A DNA stretch of 38,427 nucleotides. It comes from JBCDBH01 sp039184055. GTDB lineage: Bacteria; Acidobacteriota; Thermoanaerobaculia; Multivoradales; J023. The position numbers and the translations under genes were made by a program. Where the stretch lies: positions 1-38,427 of the forward strand of contig JBCDBH010000007.1 in assembly GCA_039184055.1 (NCBI GenBank), written 5' to 3'. The first letter of the stretch is position 1; every line of letters begins with the position of its first letter. The notes beneath the pieces were generated by a model. It did not search any database, was not told the DNA's origin, and saw nothing but the letters and a program-made list of their open reading frames with translations. Shown here piece after piece: positions 16,811 through 25,394 of the stretch.

Positions 16811-17244
16811 GGTTTCCGCCCCGTCGAAATATCCCAAGCGTCGAGAACGAGCAAGAGATTCATCAGGCCGCCGGTGATCAGGAAGGTGGTGCCGTATTCG
16901 TAACCGGCCGCGAGAGGCACGCCCGCGTACCCGATCGCCAACAGGAGGAAGTACGGTACACCGGCGCCGAGACTGCCGAGCGACGCGGCGATCACCAACG
17001 GGTGCCCGGCGAACGTGCTGTAGAGACGACCATCGAGCAGACAGCCGATGAACATCGTCACCAAGACGATGCCGAAGAAGATCACGCCACGCGCGCGTCG
17101 ACGCAGATAAATGTGTCCGGCGCCTGGCACCAACCAAGCGAGCAAGGCGGCGAGCCACGGCCGTCCGATCGGCTCGCCACCTATTTCTTGCTCGTCACTC
17201 CCATCACTCGCCGCCACGGCGTCGGTCTCAGGACTGCCCTTCAT
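16807..17244 (-). CDS. Small integral membrane protein (DUF6677-like)
   Basis: The 145-residue protein has a short acidic cytosolic start and then about four hydrophobic segments: WLAALLAWLVPGAGHIYL, VIFFGIVLVTMFIGCLL, a VIAASLGSLGAG-PYFLLLAIG region, and FLITGGLMNLLLVLDAWDI. The PGAGHIYLRRRARG and MNLLLVLDAWDI phrases recall the uncharacterised family DUF6677; this is from memory and needs a profile search. ATG at 17244 has AAGGAG ten bases upstream, inside the HU gene end (17-bp overlap). Its stop overlaps the next small membrane gene. The function is unknown. Confidence 0.75.
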   Translation of the reverse strand: MKGSPETDAVAASDGSDEQEIGGEPIGRPWLAALLAWLVPGAGHIYLRRRARGVIFFGIVLVTMFIGCLLDGRLYSTFAGHPLVIAASLGSLGAGVPYFLLLAIGYAGVPLAAGYEYGTTFLITGGLMNLLLVLDAWDISTGRKP

Positions 17245-17533
17245 GGTTGAGCATCTCCTTGAGCTCCTTGCCCGGCTTGAAGTACGGAATGCGCTTGGCG
17301 GGGACGGGTACCTTCTCGCCGGTCTTCGGATTGCGTCCGATCCGAGCGTTGCGTTGTCGGATGCGAAAGCTCCCGAAGCCACGCAACTCGATCTTGTCGC
17401 CCTCGCGGAGCGACTCGACGATGCTCTCGAAGACCGTGTTGACGATCAGCTCGGCGTGCTTCTTGGTCAGAGCCGTGGTGTGAGCCACCTGCTCGACCAG
17501 ATCAGCCTTGGTCATGGCGTCGCGCGTCGGCAC
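17228..17533 (-). CDS. HU/IHF-family DNA-binding protein
   Basis: The 101-residue nucleoid protein shows the family core: MTKADLVEQVA at the start, FESIVESLREGDKIELRGFGSF in the middle, and the DNA-minor-groove arm RNPKTGEKVPVPAKRIPYFKPGKELKEML. HU and IHF bend DNA and act as dimers in replication, recombination and transcription. The start is decided by AGGAGG six bases before GTG at 17533; the internal ATG at 17515 lies too far from it. Position directly after rpsA copies the cmk-rpsA-ihfB order of E. coli, so an IHF-beta-like role is possible, but sequence alone does not separate HU from IHF. Confidence 0.93.
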   Translation of the reverse strand: MPTRDAMTKADLVEQVAHTTALTKKHAELIVNTVFESIVESLREGDKIELRGFGSFRIRQRNARIGRNPKTGEKVPVPAKRIPYFKPGKELKEMLNHEGQS

Positions 17534-17565
17534 TCGTCCCCTCCTGTCACCGAGCCTCGGTCGGC

Positions 17566-19629
17566 TCAGCTTTTGTCGCCGTCATCGGCGGTGGCTTCCT
17601 CGGCCCCGTCGGTCGCGTCGTCGCCACCGTCGGTCGCATCGTCACCACCGTCGGCTGCGTCGTCACCACTGGTCGCTTCCTCGGCCCCATCGGTCGCATC
17701 GTCACCACCGTCGGCCGCATCGTCGCCACCGTCGGTCGCGTCGTCACCACCGTCGGCCGCGTCGTCGCCACCATCGGTTGCGTCGTCGCCGCTCTCGGCC
17801 GCCGCGTCGTCACCGCTGGTCGCGCCGTCGTCACCTTCGTCATCATCCGCGCGGGCGGTGATGAAGTCGGCGCCGGTTTCGTCCAGGCTGCGCGACGCCG
17901 CCTCGAGCTCTTCGATCTCGTCGGGCGACGGCTGCGGCACACCACGCATGGTGAGACCCACCTTCTTCTCGTCTTCTTCGATACGCAGAATCCGCGCGCT
18001 GACCCAATCGCCGACCTCGAATTGCTGCTCCAACTTGCCACCGGCGAGATCGATCTCGCTGATGTGGGAGAGGCCTTCGAGACCGCGGTAGATGTCGATG
18101 AAGAGACCGAAGTCGGTGACGTTGACCACCTTGCCGTCGACCGTATCGCCGACATAGTGGGTGGCGACGAAGTCGTCCCACTCGTTGGGCAAGAACTCCT
18201 TGATCGACAGCGAAACGCGCTGGTTCGGCACGTCGATGTTGGTGATCCGCGCACGCACCACGTCACCCTTCTTGAGCACCTCGTTGGGGTGCTTGACCCG
18301 CTTGGTCCAGCTCATGTCGGAAACGTGGATGAGACCGTCGATATCGTCGGTGATCTCGACGAAGGCGCCGAAGTCGGTCAGGTTGCGCACCTTGCCTTCG
18401 ATGATCGAGCCCGGCGGGAAGGTATCGGCGAGCTCTTCCCAAGGATTGCGCTCGGTCTGACGCAGCGACAGGCTGATCCGTCGTTGCTCCATGTCGAGCT
18501 CCGAGACGATCGCTTCGATCTCGTCGCCGATCGACAGGAGCTTCGCCGGGTTGACGTTCTTCTTGGTCCACGACATCTCGCTGACGTGGATCAGACCCTC
18601 GACACCTTCCTCGATCTCGAGGAAAGCGCCGTAGTCGACCAGGGACACGACCGTGCCGCTGACCCGCGAGCCGATCGGATACTTCTTGTCGACCAGATTC
18701 CACGGATCCTCGGAGCGCTGCTTGTAGCCGAGCGAAACGCGTTCGGTTTCCGGGTCGAATTTGAGAATGACGATCTCGACTTCGTCACCGACCGAAAAAT
18801 GCTCCGAGGGATGGTTGACCCGGCCCCAGGAGATATCGGTGATGTGGAGAAGACCGTCGATTCCACCGAGGTCGATGAACACACCATAGTCGGTGATGTT
18901 CTTGACCACGCCCGGCAGCTTGGCGCCTTCTTGAAGCTTTTGGAGAGTCTCCGCCTTCTTCTTGGCGAATTCCTTCTCTAGTACCGCCTTGCGCGACAAG
19001 ACGATGTTGTTGCGCCGACGATCGAGGCTGATCACCTTGAACTGGAGCTCTTCACCCTTGAGCGACTCGAGGTTCTTGACCGGCTTGATGTCGACCAGCG
19101 ATCCAGGAAGAAACGCGCGTAGACCGACATCGACGGTCAAACCGCCCTTGATGCGATCGATGACCCGACCGGTGATGATCGAGGAATCTTTGTAGGCCTG
19201 CTCGATGTCGTTCCAGATCCGCATCTTGACCGCTTTCTGCTTCGAGAGCAGAACGTGGCCTTCGGTATCTTCGGTCTTCTCGAGCAAGACTTCGACTTCG
19301 TCACCGAGCGCGACCTGCAGATTGCCGTCATAGTCGGTGAATTCGCCGCGTGGCACGAGGCCTTCGCTCTTGTACCCGACATCGACGACGACGACATCGT
19401 CGGTGATCTCGACGACGTGGCCGGTGACGATCTCGCCTTCTTCCAGATGCCGCATGCTCTCGTCGTACAACGCGAGAAGCTGCTCATAATCGATCTCGCG
19501 CTCTCCGGCTTCGGCGGAGCTGAGATCTCCCGCCGCCTCGAGCGCTTCGTCGGTCAAGGGCACCTCAGCCGCGGCGCTCACCTCGGGCTCCGCGCTCTCG
19601 GAGACCGCCTGGTTGCTGTGCTCGTCCAT
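17566..19629 (-). CDS. rpsA: 30S ribosomal protein S1 with repetitive acidic C-terminal tail
   Basis: S1 binds mRNA and helps it enter the 30S subunit. Six S1 RNA-binding domains can be counted from their opening motifs: GEIVTGHVVEI, GRVIDRIKGGL, GVVKNITDYGVF, GTVVSLVDYGAF, GKVRNLTDFGAF and GKVVNVTDFGLF. The 687-residue length exceeds the roughly 560 typical of E. coli. The extra part is an N-terminal acidic stretch and a tail of about 80 residues made of DDA(T/A)DGG units. Expression signals are strong: AAGGAGGT (within 19639-19647) nine bases before ATG, and a near-consensus promoter 176-204 bp upstream of the start. It is followed by HU/IHF and preceded by queG and cmk. Confidence 0.95.
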   Translation of the reverse strand: MDEHSNQAVSESAEPEVSAAAEVPLTDEALEAAGDLSSAEAGEREIDYEQLLALYDESMRHLEEGEIVTGHVVEITDDVVVVDVGYKSEGLVPRGEFTDYDGNLQVALGDEVEVLLEKTEDTEGHVLLSKQKAVKMRIWNDIEQAYKDSSIITGRVIDRIKGGLTVDVGLRAFLPGSLVDIKPVKNLESLKGEELQFKVISLDRRRNNIVLSRKAVLEKEFAKKKAETLQKLQEGAKLPGVVKNITDYGVFIDLGGIDGLLHITDISWGRVNHPSEHFSVGDEVEIVILKFDPETERVSLGYKQRSEDPWNLVDKKYPIGSRVSGTVVSLVDYGAFLEIEEGVEGLIHVSEMSWTKKNVNPAKLLSIGDEIEAIVSELDMEQRRISLSLRQTERNPWEELADTFPPGSIIEGKVRNLTDFGAFVEITDDIDGLIHVSDMSWTKRVKHPNEVLKKGDVVRARITNIDVPNQRVSLSIKEFLPNEWDDFVATHYVGDTVDGKVVNVTDFGLFIDIYRGLEGLSHISEIDLAGGKLEQQFEVGDWVSARILRIEEDEKKVGLTMRGVPQPSPDEIEELEAASRSLDETGADFITARADDDEGDDGATSGDDAAAESGDDATDGGDDAADGGDDATDGGDDAADGGDDATDGAEEATSGDDAADGGDDATDGGDDATDGAEEATADDGDKS
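17608..17790 (-). repeat. In-frame 21-bp tandem repeats encoding the S1 acidic tail
   Basis: About nine degenerate 21-bp units encode heptapeptides of the form DDATDGG or DDAADGG, interrupted by GAEEATSG. Third-position changes between units (GTCGCATCGTC versus GTCGCGTCGTC) show they are not identical copies. The array is coding and contains no stop. Confidence 0.85.
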
Positions 19630-19779
19630 GGATTCGTTACCTCCTTACGATGGAATCAGATTTCGTTGCACGAGGCTCCGAAACCTGTTGCTAACACGCA
19701 AAAACCGAGCCTCCGCCGCACGCCGCTGGGCCGTTTTCGCAACTTTTCGTCGTGATGGGCGCTGGTGTCTTCGGGCGTA

Positions 19780-19793
19780 AGTTCTTGAGAACT
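19780..19793 (-). promoter_or_regulatory. 14-bp palindrome in the rpsA leader
   Basis: AGTTCTTGAGAACT at 19780-19793 is a near-perfect dyad (AGTTCT / AGAACT) lying just downstream of the predicted rpsA start point. It could be an operator or an early leader hairpin. No protein can be assigned to it. Confidence 0.4.
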
Positions 19794-19804
19794 CGGGACG
19801 TGGG

Positions 19805-19833
19805 AGTATAGGCCTGGGTCTGGCGGCTGTCAA
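19805..19833 (-). promoter_or_regulatory. Sigma70-type promoter of rpsA
   Basis: On the minus strand TTGACA (19828-19833) and TATACT (19805-19810) are separated by exactly 17 bp. The -35 box is a full consensus match and the -10 matches at five of six positions. The -35 overlaps the queG stop codon. Transcription should begin near 19798, leaving a leader of about 170 nt before rpsA. Confidence 0.8.
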
Positions 19834-20963
19834 CCGCCGAGGCCTTCGAGAGCATCATCGATCTCGCTTCGCACGGCATCGTCGATTTCGACGCGATGCG
19901 CCGCGATCAACCGGTCGATAGCCGCCGCGCCACCGATCCGTCCGAGCGCCCACGCGGCGTGTTTGCGCACTACCGGTGAGGCATCGTCGAGCGCTCGTCC
20001 GAGCGCCGGCACATAGGCGGTATCGCCACGGTTGCCCATCACCACCGCCGCGTTGCGCTTCAGCCCCTCGAGCTTGGTCCGTTTCATCGGACTCTTGATG
20101 AAACGACGGCGAAACTCCTCGACCTCCAACCCCAAGAGCGCCTCCAGATCGAGCTCGGCACGCTCGGGTGGCAGACGCAATCGCGGCTCGGTTCCGGGGA
20201 GAACCTTGTGGTTGTGGGGACACACCTCCTGGCAGATATCGCAACCGAACACCCACTCGCCGAGCCAGGGTCGCACCTCGGTCGGTAGATCGCCTCGATG
20301 CTCGATCGTCCAATAGGCGATACAGCGTCGCGCGTCGAGTCGATACGGCTCGGGCAAGGCACCCGTGGGACAGGCGTCGAGACAACGCGTGCAGCGCCCA
20401 CACGGGTCGTCGAGCGGCGCATCGGGTTCCAAATCCAGACTGAGGAAAAGCTCACCGAGGAGGAAATACGAGCCCCAGCGACGCTCGAGTAGATTGGTAT
20501 TCTTGCCGAACGAGCCGATACCGGCGCGCGCCGCGAGCTCGCGTTCCAGCACCGGCCCCGTATCGACATACGGTCGGGTCACCGTGCCCGGGTAGGCTGC
20601 TTCGATCCGCCGCGCCAGCCGTTTGAGCTGTTTGCTCATGATGTCGTGGTAGTCACGACCCCGAGCGTAGCGCGCCACCTTGGGCCACAGATCACCGCTC
20701 GGCTCGTCCCCACCTTCGAGCGGAAAATACTGCAGCGCCACCACCAGTGCGCTTTGTGCGCCGGGCACCAAGCGTCGAGGGTCCTCACGCAACTCGATCC
20801 GGCGCTCCATCCACTGCATATCGGCGTGATCGCCACGCGCCAGCCAGCGTCGAAACACCTCACCGTGAGCCGATGGCACCAGGGACGCGACCCCGGCGCG
20901 GGTAAAGCCTTCTTCGACCGCCCACGTACGAAGCTGCTCGGCGAGGAAGGCGCGATCGGTCAT
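19830..20963 (-). CDS. queG: Epoxyqueuosine reductase
   Basis: QueG performs the last step of queuosine synthesis, reducing epoxyqueuosine in tRNA with a cobalamin cofactor and two 4Fe-4S clusters. Cysteines 188, 191, 194 and 198 (CGRCTRCLDACPTGAL) and 241, 244 and 248 (CDICQEVCPHN) provide cluster ligands. VDTGP (residues 133-137) carries the expected catalytic Asp, and KNTNLL follows. The C-terminal 70 residues form HEAT-like repeats (ALDDASPVVRKHAAWALGRIGG), as in longer family members. ATG at 20963 is 13 bp after cmk. The stop lies within the rpsA promoter. Confidence 0.94.
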   Translation of the reverse strand: MTDRAFLAEQLRTWAVEEGFTRAGVASLVPSAHGEVFRRWLARGDHADMQWMERRIELREDPRRLVPGAQSALVVALQYFPLEGGDEPSGDLWPKVARYARGRDYHDIMSKQLKRLARRIEAAYPGTVTRPYVDTGPVLERELAARAGIGSFGKNTNLLERRWGSYFLLGELFLSLDLEPDAPLDDPCGRCTRCLDACPTGALPEPYRLDARRCIAYWTIEHRGDLPTEVRPWLGEWVFGCDICQEVCPHNHKVLPGTEPRLRLPPERAELDLEALLGLEVEEFRRRFIKSPMKRTKLEGLKRNAAVVMGNRGDTAYVPALGRALDDASPVVRKHAAWALGRIGGAAAIDRLIAAHRVEIDDAVRSEIDDALEGLGG

Positions 20964-20976
20964 CGTCAGAGCTCGA

Positions 20977-21651
20977 TCAGCGCCCCGTCATGGCGGTCAT
21001 CATGTCGTCGACGATGGCCTCGACGTCACGGTCGGACGTGTCGATCAGCACATAAGAATCGTCGTAGCGAAGCGGCGCCGCTTCCCTGCTCCGATCACGC
21101 TCGTCACGGCGCGCCAGATCCCGCTCGACCTCGGCGAGCTCGGGGGTGGTACCGCCTTTGCGAGCCAAATCGCCGTGCCGTCGGCGAGCCCGGACGTCGG
21201 GGCGAGCGTCGAGAAAGAACTTGTGAGGGGTGTGTGGAAAGACCACCGTACCGATGTCACGCCCCTCGACCACCGCGCCATGAACCGCCGCGCAGGTGCG
21301 TTGCAAGGCGACCATCCGCTCTCGAACCACCGGCTGCGTCGAGAGACGTGACGTCATCTCACTCACCTCCTGGGTACGGATGCGATCCCCAACGGGCTCG
21401 CCATCGAGCACGATGTCGAGGGTCACCGCGTCGGCGCGACGCTCGACCTCGAGCGGCAGACGCGCGATCGCTTCCGCCAGGGTCGCGACGTCTTCGGCCA
21501 GTCCGTGGTCGAGCACGTAGAGCGCGAACGCTCGGTACATGGCTCCGGTATCGAGCACCGGTAGACCGAGCCGTTCGGCCAAGCGACGGGCCACCGTGGT
21601 CTTACCGACTCCGGCCGGGCCGTCGATCGCGACGATGGTCGGTGCGCTCAT
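20977..21651 (-). CDS. cmk: Cytidylate kinase
   Basis: Cmk phosphorylates CMP and dCMP with ATP. The 224-residue protein begins MSAPTIVAIDGPAGVGKTT, with the P-loop at the N-terminus as expected. It includes LDTGAMYRAFAL, the NMP-binding insert ending near TQEVSEMTSRLS, VVEGRDIGTVVFP, and KFFLDARPDVRARRR. I chose ATG at 21651 because it overlaps the rluB stop (ATGA) and places the P-loop at the normal distance; an in-frame extension to 21714 would sit entirely inside rluB. The cmk-queG-rpsA order is a variant of the common cmk-rpsA pair. Confidence 0.95.
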   Translation of the reverse strand: MSAPTIVAIDGPAGVGKTTVARRLAERLGLPVLDTGAMYRAFALYVLDHGLAEDVATLAEAIARLPLEVERRADAVTLDIVLDGEPVGDRIRTQEVSEMTSRLSTQPVVRERMVALQRTCAAVHGAVVEGRDIGTVVFPHTPHKFFLDARPDVRARRRHGDLARKGGTTPELAEVERDLARRDERDRSREAAPLRYDDSYVLIDTSDRDVEAIVDDMMTAMTGR

Positions 21652-22454
21652 CGTTTTTTCGGCTTGACGCGCCGCCGCCGTTGTTGTGGCGCCGGTCGCT
21701 GTCGCTCGTTCCATTGACCACTGCGGAGAGACGCCACTTCGTGCTCGGTCAGCTCACGCCACGCGCCGCGAGGCAAATAGGAGTCGGTCAAGGCACCGAT
21801 CGCGGTCCGGCGCAATTTGGCTACCGGATGACCGATGCGAAAGAACATCTCGCGAATCTGACGGGTGCGTCCTTCTTTCAACACCACCGTCCACCACGAA
21901 TTGTTTAACGCGTCTCGCGTCTGGCGATCGACCCGCCGCGCTCGAATATCAGCCGGGGCCGTGCGACGGCCGTCGAGCACGATGCCCGCCCGTAGCTTGT
22001 CGATCTTGACGGCATCGGGTCGCCCCTTCACCTTGACCTCATAGGTCTTGCCACAGCCGTGACGCGGGTGGGCGATCCGTTGCGCGAAGTCGCCGTCGTC
22101 AGTGAGGATGATCAGCCCCTCGGTATCGAAATCGAGCCGACCGACCGGCAAGACGACGTCGCGATAGCGCTGGGGCACCAGGTCGATCAGGGTCGGGCGT
22201 CCCTCGGGATCGTACCGCGTCGAAACGTACCCACGCGGTTTGTTGACCAGCAGGTAGTGACGAGGGCCACGCGGTGGATGGACACGCTTGCCGTCCACCT
22301 TGATGGCGTCGTTGTCGGCGTCGGCGCGCGCGCCCAAATCGGCGATGGCGCCGTTGACCGTCACCCGACCGTCACGAATCAGCTCCTCCGCCTTGCGTCG
22401 CGATGTCGCCGCGCCACTTCTAGCGAGAATCTTCTGTAGTCGTTCCAGGCTCAT
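21648..22454 (-). CDS. rluB: Pseudouridine synthase RluB/RsuA family
   Basis: It converts specific uridines in ribosomal RNA to pseudouridine. An S4-like RNA-binding domain opens the protein (ERLQKILARSGAATSRRKAEELIRDG style). The catalytic domain contains LPVGRLDFDTEGLIILTDDG with the catalytic Asp, HPRHGCGKTYEVKV, and the late LKEGRTRQIREMFFRIGHPV motif. The C-terminus is a basic Arg/Gln/Pro tail. Length is 268 residues. It overlaps scpB (ATGA at 22451-22454) and cmk by four bases each; scpAB-rluB is a frequent gene order. The choice of RluB over RsuA/RluE rests on that context. Confidence 0.92.
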   Translation of the reverse strand: MSLERLQKILARSGAATSRRKAEELIRDGRVTVNGAIADLGARADADNDAIKVDGKRVHPPRGPRHYLLVNKPRGYVSTRYDPEGRPTLIDLVPQRYRDVVLPVGRLDFDTEGLIILTDDGDFAQRIAHPRHGCGKTYEVKVKGRPDAVKIDKLRAGIVLDGRRTAPADIRARRVDRQTRDALNNSWWTVVLKEGRTRQIREMFFRIGHPVAKLRRTAIGALTDSYLPRGAWRELTEHEVASLRSGQWNERQRPAPQQRRRRVKPKKR

Positions 22455-23272
22455 TCGTTTTCGACTCCCATCACATCGTCCGGCACTGTCGATCCTTGTT
22501 CTTCCACGGCGGCCGCCTCCACGACGACGGGTTCCGTCGAATCGTGAACGGGTGGATCGTCGTCGTCTAGGTCATCGTCGATCTCTTCGTCCGCCGCGGC
22601 CTCCGCGGCTTCGCGCTCCGCCTCGATCGCCTCGTCTTCGAGACGTTCTTCCTCTTCCGCCGCCGCTTCTTCGACCACCGCCGCCTCTTGCAGGGCGATC
22701 TCCTCGTGATCGTCTTCGGCCGGCTCGTCAGGCTCGTCGACCCCGAGCAGCTCCTCGAACTGCTCGAGCGGTGGCAGCTCCTTGAGCGTATCGAGTCCGA
22801 AGTGCATGAGGAATTCACGAGTCGTGGCGTAGAGGAAGGGCTTGCCGACCACTTCCTTGCGCCCAGCGACTCGGATCAGCCGTCGCTCGAGCAGGGTTTT
22901 GAGCACGCCCGAGGAGCTGACACCCCGTAGCTCTTGAATCTCGGGCGCCGTCACGGGCTGGCGATAGGCGACGATAGCCAGCGTCTCGAGAGCCGCCATC
23001 GACATCTTCGAACTTCCGCTCGCCTCGTAGAATCGGCGCAAATAACCGTGCAGGTCGGGCCGGGTCACCAACCGCACGCCGCCCGCGACTTCGTCGATCA
23101 TGATGCCGCTGCTCGCCCGTTCTCGATAGCGTTCGATCACGACCGCCAGAGCCCGGTTGGCTTCGTCACGGTCCCGCGCGTCGAAGATGCTGAGCAATTT
23201 CTTGCGTGGCACCGGCTCGCGAGCGACAAAGAGAATCGCTTCGATGGCCGACTCGAGCTCGCGACGACTCAA
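22451..23272 (-). CDS. scpB: Segregation and condensation protein B
   Basis: ScpB is the winged-helix kleisin partner in the SMC condensin complex. The conserved part spans LSRRELESAIEAILFVAREPVPRKKL through ALETLAIVAYRQPVTAPEIQELRG and LLERRLIRVAG. After it comes a tail of about 90 residues dominated by Glu, Asp and Ala, longer than usual. I prefer TTG at 23272, preceded by GAGGAA, because the only ATG in frame (23398) would overlap scpA by 80 bases; the start is uncertain. It lies between scpA and rluB and ends with an ATGA overlap. Confidence 0.9.
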   Translation of the reverse strand: MSRRELESAIEAILFVAREPVPRKKLLSIFDARDRDEANRALAVVIERYRERASSGIMIDEVAGGVRLVTRPDLHGYLRRFYEASGSSKMSMAALETLAIVAYRQPVTAPEIQELRGVSSSGVLKTLLERRLIRVAGRKEVVGKPFLYATTREFLMHFGLDTLKELPPLEQFEELLGVDEPDEPAEDDHEEIALQEAAVVEEAAAEEEERLEDEAIEAEREAAEAAADEEIDDDLDDDDPPVHDSTEPVVVEAAAVEEQGSTVPDDVMGVENE

Positions 23273-23318
23273 GACGATTTCCTCATTCGTGTTCCCATGC
23301 TCATCCTCGTGACCATGC

Positions 23319-24176
23319 TCAACCTTGTACCGCGTCGATTTCCGACGTGACGATCTCGCGCGCCGTGCGGTACAAGACGATGCCTCGCTCACCGACATGA
23401 ATGCGAATCAAAGCCAGGCGCGAGAGCTCGAGCACGGCGAGGAAGGCCGCGATCGCTTCGCGACGCCCCGACAGGGTGCGCAGATCGTCGAGCAGATCGA
23501 GCGGGCGCGCGGCGCGCATTCGTTCGAGCAGACGGGTCATCTGATCACGCACCGAGAACGTCTCACCGACCACCTGCATGGGCTCGGGGCGCTGCTCCTC
23601 GAAACGGTCGAGCACGGTCTTGAAGGTCCGTAGGAGATCGACCATCGACAGATCGGCGAGCTCGATCGCCGGCAGATCGGCTTTGACGATCCGCGCCAGC
23701 TCATCGCTCTCTCGCACCCACATACCCCGACGCACGCTATCGACCTCCGCCAGGGTTTGAGCCGCCTCTTTCAAGCGCCGGTATTCGAGCAGCCGCTCGA
23801 CCAGCTCATCACGCGGATCCTCGGCAGCCTCCCCGTCGCCATTCGTTTTCGGACGTGGCAGCAACATCTTCGATTTCAGATGGATGAGATACGCCGCCAT
23901 ATAGATGTACTCACCGGCGATATCGAGATCGAGCGCTTCCATCAGATCCAAATAGGCGTGAAATTGATCACACACCACGACGAGCGGGATGTCTGTGATG
24001 TCGACCTCGTTGATCTTGATCAATTGCAACAAGAGGTCGAGAGGGCCTTCGAATTCGGGCAACATCACCGACCACGAAGCAGGCAAGAGACTGGCGGTGG
24101 CGGTGTGTACCTTGGCCGTCTTGCTCGTGTCGCTCTGTGTCGTCACCGTCTCGGTGGATGTTTCGTCAGTCGCCAT
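23319..24176 (-). CDS. scpA: Segregation and condensation protein A
   Basis: ScpA is the kleisin that bridges SMC heads in chromosome condensation. The family signature PEFEGPLDLLLQLIKINEVDITDIPL is present near residue 40, followed by EYIYMAAYLIHLKSKMLLPRP and, near the C-terminus, the winged-helix part (FLAVLELSRLALIRIHVGERGIVLYRT in spaced form). The first 35 residues are a Thr/Ser-rich extension. ATG at 24176 is chosen because AGAGG lies seven bases upstream; an in-frame ATG ten codons earlier has no such site. It heads the scpA-scpB-rluB-cmk-queG run. Confidence 0.94.
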   Translation of the reverse strand: MATDETSTETVTTQSDTSKTAKVHTATASLLPASWSVMLPEFEGPLDLLLQLIKINEVDITDIPLVVVCDQFHAYLDLMEALDLDIAGEYIYMAAYLIHLKSKMLLPRPKTNGDGEAAEDPRDELVERLLEYRRLKEAAQTLAEVDSVRRGMWVRESDELARIVKADLPAIELADLSMVDLLRTFKTVLDRFEEQRPEPMQVVGETFSVRDQMTRLLERMRAARPLDLLDDLRTLSGRREAIAAFLAVLELSRLALIRIHVGERGIVLYRTAREIVTSEIDAVQG

Positions 24177-24245
24177 ACTGTCGCCTCTTCTGGATCGTCG
24201 ACACACGGGTCGCCGACGTCCGCGTGATCCTTCGCACGCGGATCG

Positions 24246-25382
24246 TCACACCACGATCTCGAGCCAACGTGCCGCCACCACGTCGGGTCGATAGAGCTCG
24301 TCGAGACGCCGTTGCCCCGCCTCGCCACGCGTGGTGGCCCGGGACGGATCGGCGAGCACCTCGATCAGCGCGCGTGCCAACTCGGGAGGATGCTCCGGAG
24401 GCACCAGCCAACCGGTCTCGCCATCGACGACCACTTCCGGGATGCCGCTTACCGTGGTCGCTACGACCGGCACCGCTGCTTCCATCGCTTCGAGAATCAC
24501 CAGCGGCATGCCTTCGTAAATCGACGGCACCGCCAACGCGCGCGCCGACGCCAGCAGCCTTCGAACCCGTGCCGCCGAAGCACGGCCGAGAAAACGCACC
24601 GTGTCACCGAGTCCGAGCTCTCGAGCTCGACGTTCGAGCGCCTCACGTTGTTCACCATCCCCCGCGATCAGCACGCGGACGTCAGGGTGACGAGCACGCA
24701 CTTCGGCGAGCGCTTCCAGCAACACCTCGACGGCTTTGCGAATCCGCAGTCGACCGACGTAGAGCAAATAACCCGACGGTTCGTCGTTGTCGGATGGCGG
24801 TTCGGTCGTGATTTCGAGCCCGCCGGTGACATTCGGCAAGACATCCACGTCCGAGACGCGATAGTCGCGTTCGAGCTCGGCCGCGGTCTTACGACTCGGC
24901 GCCAATACCTGGTCGGCCAGTCGCGCCGTCCACCGACCGAGCAACCACTGCAGCGGCCCCTTGGTGTATCGGAATCGTCGTTCGACGGCTCCCGGCTCAC
25001 CGAGCACGCGACCCGCGAAACGCAAAGCTCGAGTCGAACGGATTTCTTCCCGATAGCTGACCTGCTGGAGCGCCACCAACCGTGGCCAGGGTCGAAGTAG
25101 ACCCACGGCGCGCAAGACCCGCACCAGCACCGCGACGAGGGCGGCATCGCTTTCGTGGACTTGCACGACATCGGGTTTGAAGGTCCGTAACCAGCGCCAG
25201 GCGGCTGGCACGACGCGGAGCGGAAAAAGCAGCTTCGAGCCCCGCGCGCCGTCTTCACCTCGACCGAGGATCCGTACGTCGCATCCGGCGGCGCGTAGTC
25301 CCGTCGCGAGCTGCACGACTTGCTCGCCGGCCCCCGACAGATCGCTCGGTGGCAGCGTGTTCGCTACCAGCAATACCCGCAC
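24246..25382 (-). CDS. Glycosyltransferase family 4
   Basis: The 378-residue GT-B enzyme is expected to transfer a sugar from a nucleotide donor. The N-terminus reads MRVLLVANTLPPSDLSGAGE, with the glycine-rich acceptor-side loop. Mid-protein are VLAPSRKTAAELERDY and YVGRLRIRKAVEVLLEAL. The donor-site region is VPSIYEGMPLVILEAMEAAV, giving the E-x7-E pair. It is not close to the other family 4 enzyme at 5623-6843. The start is GTG at 25382, 12 bp after the CNB-FHA gene stop, so these two may be co-transcribed. No membrane segment is seen; the product glycan is unknown. Confidence 0.88.
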   Translation of the reverse strand: MRVLLVANTLPPSDLSGAGEQVVQLATGLRAAGCDVRILGRGEDGARGSKLLFPLRVVPAAWRWLRTFKPDVVQVHESDAALVAVLVRVLRAVGLLRPWPRLVALQQVSYREEIRSTRALRFAGRVLGEPGAVERRFRYTKGPLQWLLGRWTARLADQVLAPSRKTAAELERDYRVSDVDVLPNVTGGLEITTEPPSDNDEPSGYLLYVGRLRIRKAVEVLLEALAEVRARHPDVRVLIAGDGEQREALERRARELGLGDTVRFLGRASAARVRRLLASARALAVPSIYEGMPLVILEAMEAAVPVVATTVSGIPEVVVDGETGWLVPPEHPPELARALIEVLADPSRATTRGEAGQRRLDELYRPDVVAARWLEIVV

Positions 25383-25394
25383 GACTCAGGCGAC

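Noticed and set aside
17608..17790. Regular repeats that could be taken for a CRISPR array
   Set aside because: Units of 21 bp are contiguous without spacers and lie in frame inside rpsA.
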